A stretch of 64,000 bases of DNA, taken from Methanomicrobiaceae archaeon. Its GTDB lineage: Archaea; Halobacteriota; Methanomicrobia; Methanomicrobiales; Methanomicrobiaceae. Positions within the stretch are counted from its first letter, which is position 1. Every line of letters begins with the position of its first letter. Positions 25,853 to 35,253 of the stretch are shown piece after piece. The notes beneath the pieces are model-generated. The model was not told the origin of the DNA. It searched no databases and was given only the letters and a program-made list of their open reading frames with translations. A program made the position numbers and the translations under genes. Location: contig JAFGNT010000018.1 of the NCBI GenBank assembly GCA_016926855.1, positions 62,001 through 126,000 on the forward strand. Reading direction: 5' to 3'.

Positions 25853-27541
25853 ATGGACCTTTTTATCGGAAAGGCAGGCGACCGTGACTTTTTCATCGAC
25901 GCACAGGAGCTGGTGACCGGCCGAACCTGCATTATTGCACAGTCGGGAGCAGGCAAGAGCTGGAGCATCGCCGTGATCTGCGAACAGCTCTGCGACGCAT
26001 ACATCGGGTTCTGTCTTATCGACACCGAAGGTGAATATTTCTCCCTTAAAGATAAATTTCAGGCGATATGGGTCGGAAACGATGAAAACTGCGACGAGGA
26101 TATTGAGAAAGTAAACTTAAAAGAGCTGGTGATAAAGTCGGTAACCTGCGACATCCCCCTTATCTACGATGTATCCGAGACGAATATGCAGGAAAAAGTG
26201 ATCAAACTGGCGACGGTACTCTATGACATCGCTACCGAGCAGCGAAAGCCGTACCTCCTGATCGTTGAGGAAGCCGACAAATTTATCCCGCAGTCAAAAG
26301 ATTCCATTAAAAAAATCGAAGAGATATCCCGAAGGGGACGGAAACGCGGACTTGGCCTCCTCGTCGCGACACAGCGACCCGCTATTGTCACCAAGAACGT
26401 ACTTTCCCAGTGCAACAACCAGATTATCGGCAAGCTGTCAATCGAAAATGATCTCAAGGCGGTGGACCTCTTTTTCGGATCGCGCAGGGAGGTTGAGGAG
26501 CTCGCTACCCTGAGCCCCGGAGAGTTTTTTGTCATGGGCGGGCTTTCCCGCGAGAAGATGAAAATACGGTTTAAAAACAGGGTCACAAAACACCGGGGCC
26601 TGACACCGCGCCTGCATCCGAGAGCCCGCCACGCAGATGGAACCGCCGAAGTTGTGCCGCACGTCACTGATACCCCGGACATCCCGTTACCACCCGCGCC
26701 TGCCGTAGCACCCTATGATTGGACGCAGCATATACCTCCACCCATACCGGATGAAACACCATGGCCGGACGACGAGGTTCCCGGTGCGATGATTACGCTC
26801 CCGGGGGACGCAGTGGTACCACTCCTCGAGCGCGAGGACGCGCTGGATATTGCGCTGGGGAAACGGAAACGAAAAATTCTCGTGTTCGGGTGCGAAGAAC
26901 GAATTGCCAGCGCCGAGCTCGTGTACTGGCCGTTAATCCGTTGCGAAGTCAGGTATATCCGCGGCATGCTGAAAAAGACCACAAAAACAACCGTTTGGTG
27001 CCTTGACGGGCAGTGCGGACATTGTGCAGACATCAGGGGCGGGCTGAAATTCCGGCCGTGCTTTGCGGAACTTCTCGGGCTGGAGGAGGAGGCAGTCAGG
27101 ATACTCGGTGTAATACCCGTTACCGGCGCAACCTGGGAAGATATGGAGGCAGTTTCTAAAATCCCCCTCGGAGCGGTGAAAAAAATAATACGGAATCTTG
27201 AGAAACGGAAACTTGTGACTCAGTCCGGAAAAGCGGGCAATGCAAACGTATATGTCCCACTGCTCGCTCATCCTGTACCAAAACCGGGAGCAGGAAACCC
27301 GCCTGATGATGTGATGTTGTGCGTGCGTAGTGAGGCACGAACAAGGGAGCGCCTTATCGATGAGGAGGAACTCCGCCGGGTACTCAAGGGGATTGAGCCG
27401 ACTGCGGAGATCACGGGATTTTCAACATTTTATTATCCGGTCTATGAAATTTCCCTTGCATCGGAACGGGGCAACCGATCCCTTTACATTGACGCGGTAA
27501 CGGGCCGCGAGATCTCATCTTTTCAGAAAAAACAGGAGTGA
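25853..27541 (+). CDS. HerA/DUF87-type ATPase with winged-helix C-terminus
   Basis: A 562-residue protein. The N-terminal third is a FtsK/HerA-clade ATPase: Walker A AQSGAGKSW (about 29-37), LIDTEGEY, Walker B LLIVEEADKF and VATQRPAIVTKNVLSQCNNQII. A proline-rich linker (about 265-310) leads to a basic segment and a C-terminal region. That region holds WCLDGQCGHCAD and a winged-helix-like stretch (ATWEDMEAVSKIPLGAVKKIIRNL), followed by a beta-rich tail. HerA usually pairs with NurA nuclease, but no nurA, mre11 or rad50 is nearby. The frame is open upstream to 25535 over the methyltransferase gene; the TATA position argues for 25853. Role in DNA translocation or repair is inferred. Confidence 0.8.
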   Translation: MDLFIGKAGDRDFFIDAQELVTGRTCIIAQSGAGKSWSIAVICEQLCDAYIGFCLIDTEGEYFSLKDKFQAIWVGNDENCDEDIEKVNLKELVIKSVTCDIPLIYDVSETNMQEKVIKLATVLYDIATEQRKPYLLIVEEADKFIPQSKDSIKKIEEISRRGRKRGLGLLVATQRPAIVTKNVLSQCNNQIIGKLSIENDLKAVDLFFGSRREVEELATLSPGEFFVMGGLSREKMKIRFKNRVTKHRGLTPRLHPRARHADGTAEVVPHVTDTPDIPLPPAPAVAPYDWTQHIPPPIPDETPWPDDEVPGAMITLPGDAVVPLLEREDALDIALGKRKRKILVFGCEERIASAELVYWPLIRCEVRYIRGMLKKTTKTTVWCLDGQCGHCADIRGGLKFRPCFAELLGLEEEAVRILGVIPVTGATWEDMEAVSKIPLGAVKKIIRNLEKRKLVTQSGKAGNANVYVPLLAHPVPKPGAGNPPDDVMLCVRSEARTRERLIDEEELRRVLKGIEPTAEITGFSTFYYPVYEISLASERGNRSLYIDAVTGREISSFQKKQE

Positions 27542-27548
27542 GCCGCCG

Positions 27549-28307
27549 TTACACGTCAGGAACAGAAAACAGCGAGAGAACGTATACTGCACAATTCCGT
27601 TCCGGGTCGGTGCCTTCCTCTGCGATCTGCCGGAGAAGCGGATATGCCTGCCCGCCCATCGACACCAGCACTTTCGACGCACACTCCCGGATACGAGGAC
27701 CTCCCTCTATCATCGCCGCAACAAGGGGGAGTACCGCATCCTGTCCGATTTCCGCGAAAACATCCTGAATCGGCACTTTCAGCTCCTCACGTGCATTCAT
27801 ATAGGTGTCAATGAGCGCCACAGCAGCAGGAGGCCCTATCTCCATGAGCACAGCACGGGCAAGGGATCGGACGTCATCATCCTCGTGAACGAGGCATACG
27901 GTAAGCGCAGGGACAGCAGGAACACCCATGACAATTAGTGTTGCACCCGCCGAGAGCTGGAGGGCCGGAATTCCCGAAGAAAGTGCATGCACAAGGACGT
28001 CAATCGCTTCATCGCCGATTTCTGCAAGCACACCACCGACAAGCCCCACAAGCTCCTCGTCGTCCTCCTGCAGGGAGCGCACGAGAAGGGGAACCGCGGG
28101 AGTACCGATATGAACGAGGACAGTGCATACGAGATCCTGAACGTCGATATCGGGATCCTTCAGTGCATGGATCAGGCCGGGAACGGCCGGTTCTCCCACA
28201 CCGGCGAGAACCTCCGCCGCATGTTCCTTCACCGCCCGATCGCCGTTCCGTAGCTGTGTCAGCACATCGCGCATTTCTGGCAACTGGCGTTTTTCGTCCC
28301 GCATCAT
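27549..28307 (-). CDS. HEAT-repeat protein
   Basis: About 252 residues built of roughly seven 31-residue HEAT/PBS-lyase-like repeats, each with a VGEPAVPGLIHAL or IGPPAAVALID style motif. Such alpha-solenoids are scaffolds for protein binding; no catalytic residues are visible and the partner is unknown. ATG 28307 or 28304 is preferred because GGAGG lies just upstream. The TATA box near 28344-28352 would place the RNA start downstream of the longer ATG at 28331. It converges on the HerA-like gene with a 7-base gap. Confidence 0.85.
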   Translation of the reverse strand: MMRDEKRQLPEMRDVLTQLRNGDRAVKEHAAEVLAGVGEPAVPGLIHALKDPDIDVQDLVCTVLVHIGTPAVPLLVRSLQEDDEELVGLVGGVLAEIGDEAIDVLVHALSSGIPALQLSAGATLIVMGVPAVPALTVCLVHEDDDVRSLARAVLMEIGPPAAVALIDTYMNAREELKVPIQDVFAEIGQDAVLPLVAAMIEGGPRIRECASKVLVSMGGQAYPLLRQIAEEGTDPERNCAVYVLSLFSVPDV

Positions 28308-28343
28308 ATCGCCTCCAAAGAGTGAGTACACGTCGATGTCACA

Positions 28344-28352
28344 CTATAAAAG
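28344..28352 (-). promoter_or_regulatory. TATA box for the HEAT-repeat gene
   Basis: The minus-strand element CTTTTATAG is 37-45 bases before ATG 28307. With the usual 25-base spacing, transcription begins near 28320, leaving room for the GGAGG ribosome site. The gap 28308-28404 to ksgA holds nothing else recognised. Confidence 0.55.
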
Positions 28353-28404
28353 AGCTCATTTTGTGGCAGAAATTAACGGTAGGCTGAATCCGGAACGCGC
28401 AGTT

Positions 28405-29187
28405 TTATAATTCCTGCGCTTCGCCCCCACAGTTTGCAATCCGGGCAAATGTTGCGAGATCCAGTTCTTCGGGACGGGACCCGAGGATGCTGTCAGGGAG
28501 AAAAGCGAGCATATGCCGTACATGACCCGGGCCAAGCGGTGCTGCCGCTATTTTCAAGGTCTTCCTGATGGTTTTCCTTCGGTGTGAAAAAAGCTCCCGT
28601 ACGATATCGGCGTACAGCACCCGATCCCGGATGGGATGCGGAGGAGGATGGGGGATGAGCCGGACAACCCATGAACGGACCTTCGGTTTGGGGCGGAAGG
28701 CATTCGGGGAGAGATCCAGAAGGGGCTTCACGTCCGCATACGTCTGTACCATGACCGAGAGGCGCCCACAGTGGGGCGTGCCCGGTACCGCGATCATCCT
28801 CTGCGCGAATTCCTTCTGGAACATCAGAACCGCGGCCTCGAATCCGATATCAAGCAGGCGGAAGGTGATCTTCGATGACGCGGAATACGGCAGGTTTGCA
28901 ACCACAACGTCAAATGGGGGAATGTCGCACCTGACAGCATCCCCGTGAATCAGGATCAGGCGGTCGTCTTCGATCTCACCGGCAAAACGGAGTTCAAGAT
29001 CTGAGCAGAGCGTCGAATCAAGCTCAATGGCGATGACAATTGCGCCCTGGTCGAGAAGGGCCCTCGTCAGCGGCCCCTCGCCCGGTCCGATCTCAAGCAC
29101 ACGTTTACCCTCTACATCTATGAAGCCTGCGATTTTCTGTATCGCGTTTTCATCGATGAGGAAGTGCTGATCATATGGCGCGCTCAT
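28405..29187 (-). CDS. ksgA: 16S rRNA dimethyladenosine transferase
   Basis: A 260-residue methyltransferase that dimethylates two adjacent adenosines near the 3' end of 16S rRNA during small-subunit assembly. Motifs: QHFLIDENAI, VLEIGPGEGPLT (SAM motif I), AIELD, HGDAV, and the catalytic VANLPYSASS. C-terminal helical domain intact with FSHRRKTIRKTL. It overlaps the DUF655 gene by 4 bases and ends the long superoperon (pus10, L21e, rpoF, DUF655, ksgA), a gene order well known in archaea. Confidence 0.95.
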   Translation of the reverse strand: MSAPYDQHFLIDENAIQKIAGFIDVEGKRVLEIGPGEGPLTRALLDQGAIVIAIELDSTLCSDLELRFAGEIEDDRLILIHGDAVRCDIPPFDVVVANLPYSASSKITFRLLDIGFEAAVLMFQKEFAQRMIAVPGTPHCGRLSVMVQTYADVKPLLDLSPNAFRPKPKVRSWVVRLIPHPPPHPIRDRVLYADIVRELFSHRRKTIRKTLKIAAAPLGPGHVRHMLAFLPDSILGSRPEELDLATFARIANCGGEAQEL

Positions 29188-29744
29188 TTTGACGTGAAGA
29201 GATGGTATTTGACATCGGGATCTTCGATTTCTTCAAGAATGCGTTTGATGATCATCTGTTCGGGATGGGGGATCGCCTTGATGCGTTCGCTGATATCCCG
29301 GAATGACTCAAATGGCTTTTTTTGCCGTTCATCCAGTATCTCCCACATCAACTTTTTCCCGATGCCGGGAAGCAGGTGGAGCATATGGAGCTTTGGCGTC
29401 ACAGATATGGCCTTGTTGAAGAAATCTATGAACCGACTATCGTTTTCCCGGACAATTCTCTCTATTGCAAAGGGCAGTTCGAGGCGTGCGGTTGAAGAGA
29501 GTTCCTCGTACCCGATGCGGCGTTTGACACGCTCGATCTTATCCCGCTCACGATCCCCGATATAGACGGTTTCGTGAATTGCGATATCCTCTGATTTTGG
29601 AATAAGCTCGAGAAGCTTGAATTGATCGACACCCACGGCCTGTACCAGGGGCTCTTTGCGGAACTGAGGGCGGCGGGGATCGGCATGACCAATGGGCAGT
29701 ATGTCAAGCACTACGCCGTGAAGCTCTTTTCTATCAGTTCTCAT
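29184..29744 (-). CDS. DUF655 RNA-binding family protein
   Basis: A 186-residue archaeal protein with an N-terminal beta-rich part (VVLDILPIGH, VYIGDRERDKI) and a C-terminal helix-hairpin-helix-like region (HLLPGIGKKLMWEILDER) suggesting nucleic-acid binding. Its fixed position between rpoF and ksgA in many archaea suggests a role in rRNA or RNA polymerase biology, but none is established to my knowledge. It overlaps ksgA by 4 bases. Confidence 0.88.
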   Translation of the reverse strand: MRTDRKELHGVVLDILPIGHADPRRPQFRKEPLVQAVGVDQFKLLELIPKSEDIAIHETVYIGDRERDKIERVKRRIGYEELSSTARLELPFAIERIVRENDSRFIDFFNKAISVTPKLHMLHLLPGIGKKLMWEILDERQKKPFESFRDISERIKAIPHPEQMIIKRILEEIEDPDVKYHLFTSK

Positions 29745-29760
29745 TCGAAAAACCCCCCTG

Positions 29761-30111
29761 TCAGAAATGAGCCATTACGAGATCAAGGATTTCGTCGAGC
29801 TCTTCCGCAGTAAGGGTAAAACGTTCTTTAGCATAGATTGCCCTGAGTTCATCCCGCGTCCGGGGCATAATGCTTGCGATACGCGATGCAATCTCTGGTT
29901 TCATCTTTTCGAGTTTAACGAGCTCGTTCACGAGTGCTACGGCGTTTTCCGCAGTGCTTTTCGTGAGCAGATTGGCATGCTCGATGCTTTTACGAAGTTC
30001 ATAGGACATCTCGTCACCCGCATCCCTCCGCTCCGCTTCAACTGCCAGAAGTGCGGCTCTCAGTTCGGGGAGGGTAATCCTCTCTTCGCTAACTAGTGCT
30101 TTGATTTTCAT
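29761..30111 (-). CDS. rpoF: DNA-directed RNA polymerase subunit F (Rpb4-like)
   Basis: A 116-residue protein homologous to eukaryotic Rpb4. With subunit E (Rpb7) it forms the polymerase stalk. The sequence is helical, with LTKSTAENAVALVNELVKLE and the HRDC-like C-terminal segment PRTRDELRAIYAKERFTLTAEELDEILDLV. ATG 30111 is preferred over an in-frame TTG 30123. Encoded between L21e and DUF655 in a conserved archaeal cluster. Confidence 0.92.
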   Translation of the reverse strand: MKIKALVSEERITLPELRAALLAVEAERRDAGDEMSYELRKSIEHANLLTKSTAENAVALVNELVKLEKMKPEIASRIASIMPRTRDELRAIYAKERFTLTAEELDEILDLVMAHF

Positions 30112-30131
30112 GCCAATTACCAAGGAGAAAA

Positions 30132-30425
30132 TTATACTTTTTGGGGTTTTAGATGTTGCGATCGAGCAATTACAGTCTTTGTGGCATTTCCATCCTGAAT
30201 TTCAAGCATCCAGGCGCGGCCACGCTGTCCGACGACTGTTCCAGTCTTTCCGTGGAACCGGCGGTGCGGCATGCCTTCGTGAACGCTCGAATCAATGACG
30301 ATGTGAACGTGATCACCGACATCGAACTTGCGGATGACGCATGTAACCGGGGCGAGACCCCGCTTTCTGAGATCTTTCTTAAATTTATACCGCGTTTTTT
30401 TCCGTGGACCGTTATGATGTGCCAT
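30132..30425 (-). CDS. rpl21e: 50S ribosomal protein L21e
   Basis: A 97-residue basic ribosomal protein. Family landmarks are the lysine/arginine-rich N-terminus (GPRKKTRYKFKKDLR), RKFDVGDHVHI, HRRFHGKTGTVVGQRG and a C-terminal SQHLKPQKV. Size is typical. Located between pus10 and rpoF. Confidence 0.97.
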   Translation of the reverse strand: MAHHNGPRKKTRYKFKKDLRKRGLAPVTCVIRKFDVGDHVHIVIDSSVHEGMPHRRFHGKTGTVVGQRGRAWMLEIQDGNATKTVIARSQHLKPQKV

Positions 30426-30439
30426 GCTTTTTCCCTCCG

Positions 30440-31690
30440 TTATTGTTCGTCGTTGCCCGCCTTTTCGGGCACGACGCCTTCGACCATAACAACATCCAGT
30501 GTGACAACATGCGCACGCGCGCCAAGAATTTCACTAAGGCTTGGCGTGGTCCTGCCGTTGTCACCGGATATGAGTTCTTTGATGTAGAGTCCGGCTTCGC
30601 CGACGACATCAATGAAAAATCTGCCGTCCTCAACACCAATGCACTCAATCGTGATGACACGGCGCTTCCTGACCTTATCCGCCCTCCTGTGGGAAACCCG
30701 CTCAGGTGTGCGCTGATCTATTGTCGCACCGGAAATGCTCTTCAGAGCATTTCGGACATCGTCAATGGAGAAAGCACCGTCTACTTCGACGAGAATGCTG
30801 TACTTTTTATGCGCTTTTTCGGACTTAATGGTTTCCACCTCGTGACGATCACTCCAGTGATCAAGCACGACGGAAACCTTGCCTTCGGCACTCCGGTTGA
30901 TTACCTTTGCAAGATCAGCGAGGTCGATGCTCCTCGTGCGGGGAGACACTACTTCGAGAACAAACGGCCGTCCGGTACCAAGCATCAGTGCATCGATGTC
31001 TTCCCGCCCTGCCCCGTGAAGGATAGCATCTTCCGCGTGCGTACATGCTATGACCGGCCTGCCGATCAGCTCCTCGACCGAATCGGCATACATCTTCCCG
31101 GTGAAGTTGCACCGTTCGCACCCTTTCCCACGGCAGACCCTGCAGTGCCACCGGGTCTGGGGGATCCCTCGTATGAGCTTTTTATACCTGCCATAAACTA
31201 ACAGGGAGTTTATCTGCACTTTGAGGGTTTCATCCGGGATATTGCAGATGACAACGATGTCGGGTCGGACAAAATCGACGGATTTACCGGTTATCGCCGA
31301 CACCGCCTTCCCCACTTCGCGGTTGAACTCCGCCTTGATGGGTTCGGGGGACGGGAGCGAGAGGTCGCTCCAAACGAGTTCCTCACTTTCGGCGATGAGG
31401 GGAGGTACCCTGCACCCGACGAGGAACGTGTCGTACTCGATCCCATCAAGTGCTTCCGCAATCCGCCCGGCCCAGAGGGCAGTGCCGTCAAAGAGATTCC
31501 CGCAGATCCAGCATGGATTGCGCTCCTCCGCATAGGGGATGTTTTGGTCCAGTGCATACGTGATACGGAGTGCACGTCCCCGTTCATCGTTGGCAAGACC
31601 GTGCGAGCGTTTCCCGAACATACGCCCCAGACAGTGATCGCAGATGGGACCGAATTCAAGGAGTGGCCCGACGCAGTTCATCATTTCCAT
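30440..31690 (-). CDS. pus10: tRNA pseudouridine synthase Pus10
   Basis: A 416-residue archaeal/eukaryal pseudouridine synthase that modifies tRNA positions 54 and 55. The N-terminal THUMP-like region has zinc-type cysteines (CDHCLG, PCWICG), a second pair occurs in CRVCRGKGCERC, and the catalytic aspartate lies in REDIDALMLGTGRPF. The C-terminus has GLYIKELISGDNGRT. It overlaps trmY by 10 bases, and the partner enzyme methylates the pseudouridine at position 54. Confidence 0.95.
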   Translation of the reverse strand: MEMMNCVGPLLEFGPICDHCLGRMFGKRSHGLANDERGRALRITYALDQNIPYAEERNPCWICGNLFDGTALWAGRIAEALDGIEYDTFLVGCRVPPLIAESEELVWSDLSLPSPEPIKAEFNREVGKAVSAITGKSVDFVRPDIVVICNIPDETLKVQINSLLVYGRYKKLIRGIPQTRWHCRVCRGKGCERCNFTGKMYADSVEELIGRPVIACTHAEDAILHGAGREDIDALMLGTGRPFVLEVVSPRTRSIDLADLAKVINRSAEGKVSVVLDHWSDRHEVETIKSEKAHKKYSILVEVDGAFSIDDVRNALKSISGATIDQRTPERVSHRRADKVRKRRVITIECIGVEDGRFFIDVVGEAGLYIKELISGDNGRTTPSLSEILGARAHVVTLDVVMVEGVVPEKAGNDEQ

Positions 31691-32259
31691 CCGTGTCCCC
31701 TCCGGTCGATTTCATTCTGGACAACAGTAATCGCATGGTCCGCATGCAAGGATACAGGGCCAACTGATATGCGTGGTAAATCACGTGTCATTTTATCCTC
31801 GTCTTCCGTAAAATTCATGTGGTCGCTTAAGAGGAATCCTTCGGGCAGGTTGTCTGCTGACCTGATGTCCCCCCCCTCCTCGTGCAGAAGTCCACATGGC
31901 ACTTCGCCGAGCAGGCGTGCAAGGCCGCCCCGCCGGACATACACGCCCGGTGACGATTCCCGGAATTCATCTCCGCACAGTAGTGAAAGCGCCTTTTTCA
32001 GGAGTGCCCCGGCGCTGCGTTCGTCAGGATTTAAGGAGCGCAGTTCGGATCCGCGAAAAAGCACGGTCTTGGGAGGTGTGGGTTCTCCAAGCAGTACCAG
32101 GTAGCATTCGGCATTGTGGCGCAGGTCATGTGACAAAAAGAACGCCGCATTGACACACCGGCAGAGCACATCGATGCGACCCGCGCCCCCGGGAAGATCA
32201 TTGAGGGAGAAATCGCCGGATGTCCGGGCACGGTGCCCGACGACCACAAACCGCCGCAT
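31681..32259 (-). CDS. trmY: tRNA pseudouridine(54) N1-methyltransferase
   Basis: A 192-residue SPOUT-class methyltransferase that converts pseudouridine 54 to 1-methylpseudouridine in archaeal tRNA. Visible: FVVVGHRARTSGDF at the N-terminus, GRIDVLCRCVNAAFFLSH, a SPOUT knot region LSDHMNFTEDE and SVGPVSLHADHAI. Encoded directly upstream of pus10 with overlapping ends, so the two sequential steps at one nucleotide are co-expressed. It follows srp54 after 4 bases. Confidence 0.93.
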   Translation of the reverse strand: MRRFVVVGHRARTSGDFSLNDLPGGAGRIDVLCRCVNAAFFLSHDLRHNAECYLVLLGEPTPPKTVLFRGSELRSLNPDERSAGALLKKALSLLCGDEFRESSPGVYVRRGGLARLLGEVPCGLLHEEGGDIRSADNLPEGFLLSDHMNFTEDEDKMTRDLPRISVGPVSLHADHAITVVQNEIDRRGHGWK

Positions 32260-32263
32260 GAAT

Positions 32264-33583
32264 TTACATCCCGCCGAATTTTTTCATCATCCGCTGCATA
32301 TTGAACTTGCCGCCGCCCCCACGCATCCCCTTCAATGCACGCTGCATCTTTTTATAGTATTTCAGAAGTTCCCGTACCTCTTCAGGTGTCGATCCGGCAC
32401 CGAGGGCTATCCTGTGGATGCGTGATCCACTGATAATGGAGGGGTTATCAAGCTCTGCGGGTGTCATCGAGTCCATAACAAAGCGGTACCGCTCCATCTT
32501 CTGGCCTGTGACGTCAAATGCGTCCTGCGGAATTTCCATCCCGCCAAGGGGAAGCATGCCAAGCACCTGTTTCAACGGCCCCATCTTCTTGACCGCTTCC
32601 ATCTGTTTGTACATGTCGCGGAGGGTGAATTTTCCGCGGAGCATGGCATTGACATCCACATCCTCATCGGTGATGACTTCTCCCGCACGTTCGACAAGCG
32701 CTTTCAGGTCGCCCATACCAAGCAGGCGCGAGATGAATCCGTTGGGATCAAATCGCTCGAGATCCTCGATGGTTTCGCCGCTTCCAATAAAAACGATCCC
32801 GCTCTTTGTCTCGGATACGGCGGAGAGGGCCCCCCCTCCCTTTGCAGTGCCGTCCATCTTCGTGATGAGAACCCCGTCGATACTGATTGCCTCGTGGAAT
32901 CGCCGAGCCTGATCACGGGCCTGCTGGCCCAGGGCCGCGTCGATCACGAGCCACCGGTGTGTTGCCTTCGAGATCACGTTTAAGCGCACAATCTCATCGA
33001 TCAGATTATCCTCAAGTGCATGCCGGCCCTGAGTATCGATAATAATGACTTCGTTCCCGGCAAGTTCCGCAAGCCCGTTTTTCACAATCTGATCGGCATC
33101 AGTAACTCCCGGTTCACCGTAGCACGGGATATTTATCTGGCGACAGAGATGCAGGAGCTGATCGTATGCGCCCGGACGGAAGATATCTGCACATATTACG
33201 CCCGTACGAAGCCCTTTCCGCTGAAAGTATCGTGCCAGTTTCGCGGTTGTGGTTGTTTTACCGCTCCCCTGCAGCCCGGCCATCAGTATCGTCTGTGGAC
33301 CGAGATGCACCTCGGCGGACTGCCCCATCAGGCTGACGAGCTCCTCGTACACGATCCGGAGTACATGCTCGCGAACCCCCATTCCCTTGGGGGGTTCCTC
33401 CTCAAGCGCCCGTTTTTTAATAGACTGGGAAAGCGCCATTACGAGTTTGACGTTGACATCTGCCTGAAGCAGGGCACGCTGGAGGTCGCGGACGAGTTCA
33501 TCGACCGCTACCTTATCTATGACGGTTTTTCCTGCGAGCTTTTTCAGGGCGTCCTTCAGTCCGCTGCCCAACCGGTCAAGCAT
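32264..33583 (-). CDS. srp54: Signal recognition particle 54 kDa protein
   Basis: A 439-residue SRP GTPase. N-terminal four-helix domain, then G domain with [41 protein letters not shown] and GSGE, then a C-terminal M domain with LKQVLGMLP and MTPAEL...[12 protein letters not shown] for 7S RNA and signal-sequence binding. The methionine-rich tail is modest ([20 protein letters not shown]-type end). TGATG overlap with ftsY couples the two SRP-pathway GTPases. Confidence 0.97.
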   Translation of the reverse strand: MLDRLGSGLKDALKKLAGKTVIDKVAVDELVRDLQRALLQADVNVKLVMALSQSIKKRALEEEPPKGMGVREHVLRIVYEELVSLMGQSAEVHLGPQTILMAGLQGSGKTTTTAKLARYFQRKGLRTGVICADIFRPGAYDQLLHLCRQINIPCYGEPGVTDADQIVKNGLAELAGNEVIIIDTQGRHALEDNLIDEIVRLNVISKATHRWLVIDAALGQQARDQARRFHEAISIDGVLITKMDGTAKGGGALSAVSETKSGIVFIGSGETIEDLERFDPNGFISRLLGMGDLKALVERAGEVITDEDVDVNAMLRGKFTLRDMYKQMEAVKKMGPLKQVLGMLPLGGMEIPQDAFDVTGQKMERYRFVMDSMTPAELDNPSIISGSRIHRIALGAGSTPEEVRELLKYYKKMQRALKGMRGGGGKFNMQRMMKKFGGM

Positions 33584-34614
33584 CAGCCACTCTCCCCGAC
33601 AAGGTCGTCGACGATCCGATCGGGAGAGAACGGGATGATGTCTCCGTATCCCTGCCCGACACCAAGAAACATGATGGGTTTGCCGATGGTATGAACAATA
33701 GAGATCGCGGCGCCACCCTTCGTATCCATATCAGCCTTTGTAAGGACAACCGCATCGGTCCCTACTGCAGCGTTGAACTCGTCGGCGCGGATGACCGCAT
33801 CGTTGCCCGCAACCGCCTCGTCGACGTAGACGACGAGATCGGGTTTCATGACCCTCCGGATTTTTTCAAGCTGATTCATAAGATTCGCCCGGTTGTGGAA
33901 CCGTCCTGCCGTATCGGCGAGCACGACGTCAATCTTATGGGCCCGGGCATACTCGACCGCATCGAAGAGGACGGCAGAGGGATCAGCGCCGTGCTGGTGC
34001 CGGATCACTTTGACGCCGACCCGATCGGCATGTGTCTTCATCTGTTCGTTCGCGCCGGCACGGAACGTGTCCCCCGATCCGATAACAACCGAATATCCGT
34101 GCTCTTTTAAGTATGCGGCGACCTTCGCAACGGTCGTTGTCTTACCCGTCCCATTGACGCCGGTAAAGAGAACGCGGACAGGCCGATCATGGGAGTCGAT
34201 GTAGCCCGTCAGATCAAACCCTTCTCCCAGTACGTCACGGAGGGCATGTTTCAGCGTTTTTTCTACAACCGCATCAATGGATGACCCGATCTTTCGGTGC
34301 GTTCCGGTCAGGTCGTGACGGATCGTTCCCACGATGGCGTCCACCGCAGACAGCGCTACGTCATTTTCCAGTAGAATCAGCTCAAGTTCTTCCAGAGAAT
34401 CGGCGATGTCTTTTTCGGTCAGCACCAGTTCACGATCACGGACAAATACCTTTACCTTGTCAACGAGTTTTCCCCCGCTCTTCTTCGGGGTCTTCTCAGG
34501 CGTCGGCGTTTTGACCGGGGCTGATGGCTCGGAAGCCATCTCCTCCGCTTTTTTAATACTCAGGCCCAGTTTCTGCTGGACTCCCTGAAGTCTGTCCCTG
34601 AGCGAATCAAACAT
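33583..34614 (-). CDS. ftsY: Signal recognition particle receptor FtsY
   Basis: A 343-residue SRP receptor GTPase. A short charged N-terminal region (about 1-60, lysine/proline rich) precedes the N domain. The G domain shows [47 protein letters not shown] and [10 protein letters not shown]. It docks SRP-ribosome complexes at the membrane. Its stop overlaps the srp54 start, and it follows pfdA by 3 bases. Confidence 0.97.
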   Translation of the reverse strand: MFDSLRDRLQGVQQKLGLSIKKAEEMASEPSAPVKTPTPEKTPKKSGGKLVDKVKVFVRDRELVLTEKDIADSLEELELILLENDVALSAVDAIVGTIRHDLTGTHRKIGSSIDAVVEKTLKHALRDVLGEGFDLTGYIDSHDRPVRVLFTGVNGTGKTTTVAKVAAYLKEHGYSVVIGSGDTFRAGANEQMKTHADRVGVKVIRHQHGADPSAVLFDAVEYARAHKIDVVLADTAGRFHNRANLMNQLEKIRRVMKPDLVVYVDEAVAGNDAVIRADEFNAAVGTDAVVLTKADMDTKGGAAISIVHTIGKPIMFLGVGQGYGDIIPFSPDRIVDDLVGESG

Positions 34615-34617
34615 GGA

Positions 34618-35067
34618 TTACAAACCTGTCTGTCCGTGCTGTGACTGCTGGTAGGCCGAATCAATGCGGCGGGCAACCTCGCCAGCCTGCTTCTGCACCT
34701 GCTCCACGGATACAGATAATTTTTTCTCGATAGCTTCCATCTCCGTGATGCGATCCTGAAGATAGGTAATGACGTCATTGTTTTCGCGTTCAACGACTAC
34801 ATCGGACCCGATATTTAAAAGAACCTTTTTTTGGTCGAGAATTTTGACACGGAGACTTGCGCCTCCGCCCACCGGGAGAAGGACCGCGTCATTGCCGGTC
34901 TCATCCAGTGACTTCAGCGTGTCGATAGCGGCGAGCGATTCGATCCGCCGCTGTTCGAGCACCTCGAACTGCCTCGAGTAGTACTCAATCTGCTGACTGT
35001 ACTCGTTGAGATACTGCTGCAGCATCTGGACTTCGCGGGGGTCAACATTCTCCACGTTATTCACCAT
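34618..35067 (-). CDS. pfdA: Prefoldin alpha subunit
   Basis: A 149-residue coiled-coil chaperone subunit. Long heptad helices at both ends (LQQYLNEYSQQIEYYSRQFEVLEQRR and a C-terminal YLQDRITEMEAIEKKL stretch) flank a beta-hairpin region with LLPVGGGASLRVKI and VLLNIGSDVVVE. Together with beta subunits it forms the hexameric jellyfish that delivers unfolded proteins to the thermosome. ATG 35067 is chosen over a longer frame because the family starts there. It overlaps the L18Ae gene by 11 bases. Confidence 0.95.
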   Translation of the reverse strand: MVNNVENVDPREVQMLQQYLNEYSQQIEYYSRQFEVLEQRRIESLAAIDTLKSLDETGNDAVLLPVGGGASLRVKILDQKKVLLNIGSDVVVERENNDVITYLQDRITEMEAIEKKLSVSVEQVQKQAGEVARRIDSAYQQSQHGQTGL

Positions 35068-35248
35068 CAACCAATAAAACGGCGTTGATTTTAATATAAT
35101 TTCTCTTAAGCCGGTGTTTACTGCCGATGATCGTATAGATGCGCTCTTTTGCAAGCATTTCGTTCGGGACGGTGACGACCTTGGAGTATGGTTTCCACTC
35201 GTCACCCACTTTGAATTCGCCCTTTACTTCATAGTTCTGCTCTGCCAT
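35057..35248 (-). CDS. rpl18a: 50S ribosomal protein L18Ae (LX)
   Basis: A 63-residue ribosomal protein: YEVKGEFKVGDEWKPYSKVV, NEMLAKERIYTIIGSKHRLKR and IKINAV match archaeal LX. Start options are ATG 35251 or 35248, with GGAG (35258-35261) upstream. It is wedged between aif6 and pfdA with overlaps, a conserved archaeal arrangement. Confidence 0.93.
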   Translation of the reverse strand: MAEQNYEVKGEFKVGDEWKPYSKVVTVPNEMLAKERIYTIIGSKHRLKRNYIKINAVLLVDGE

Positions 35249-35253
35249 CATAA

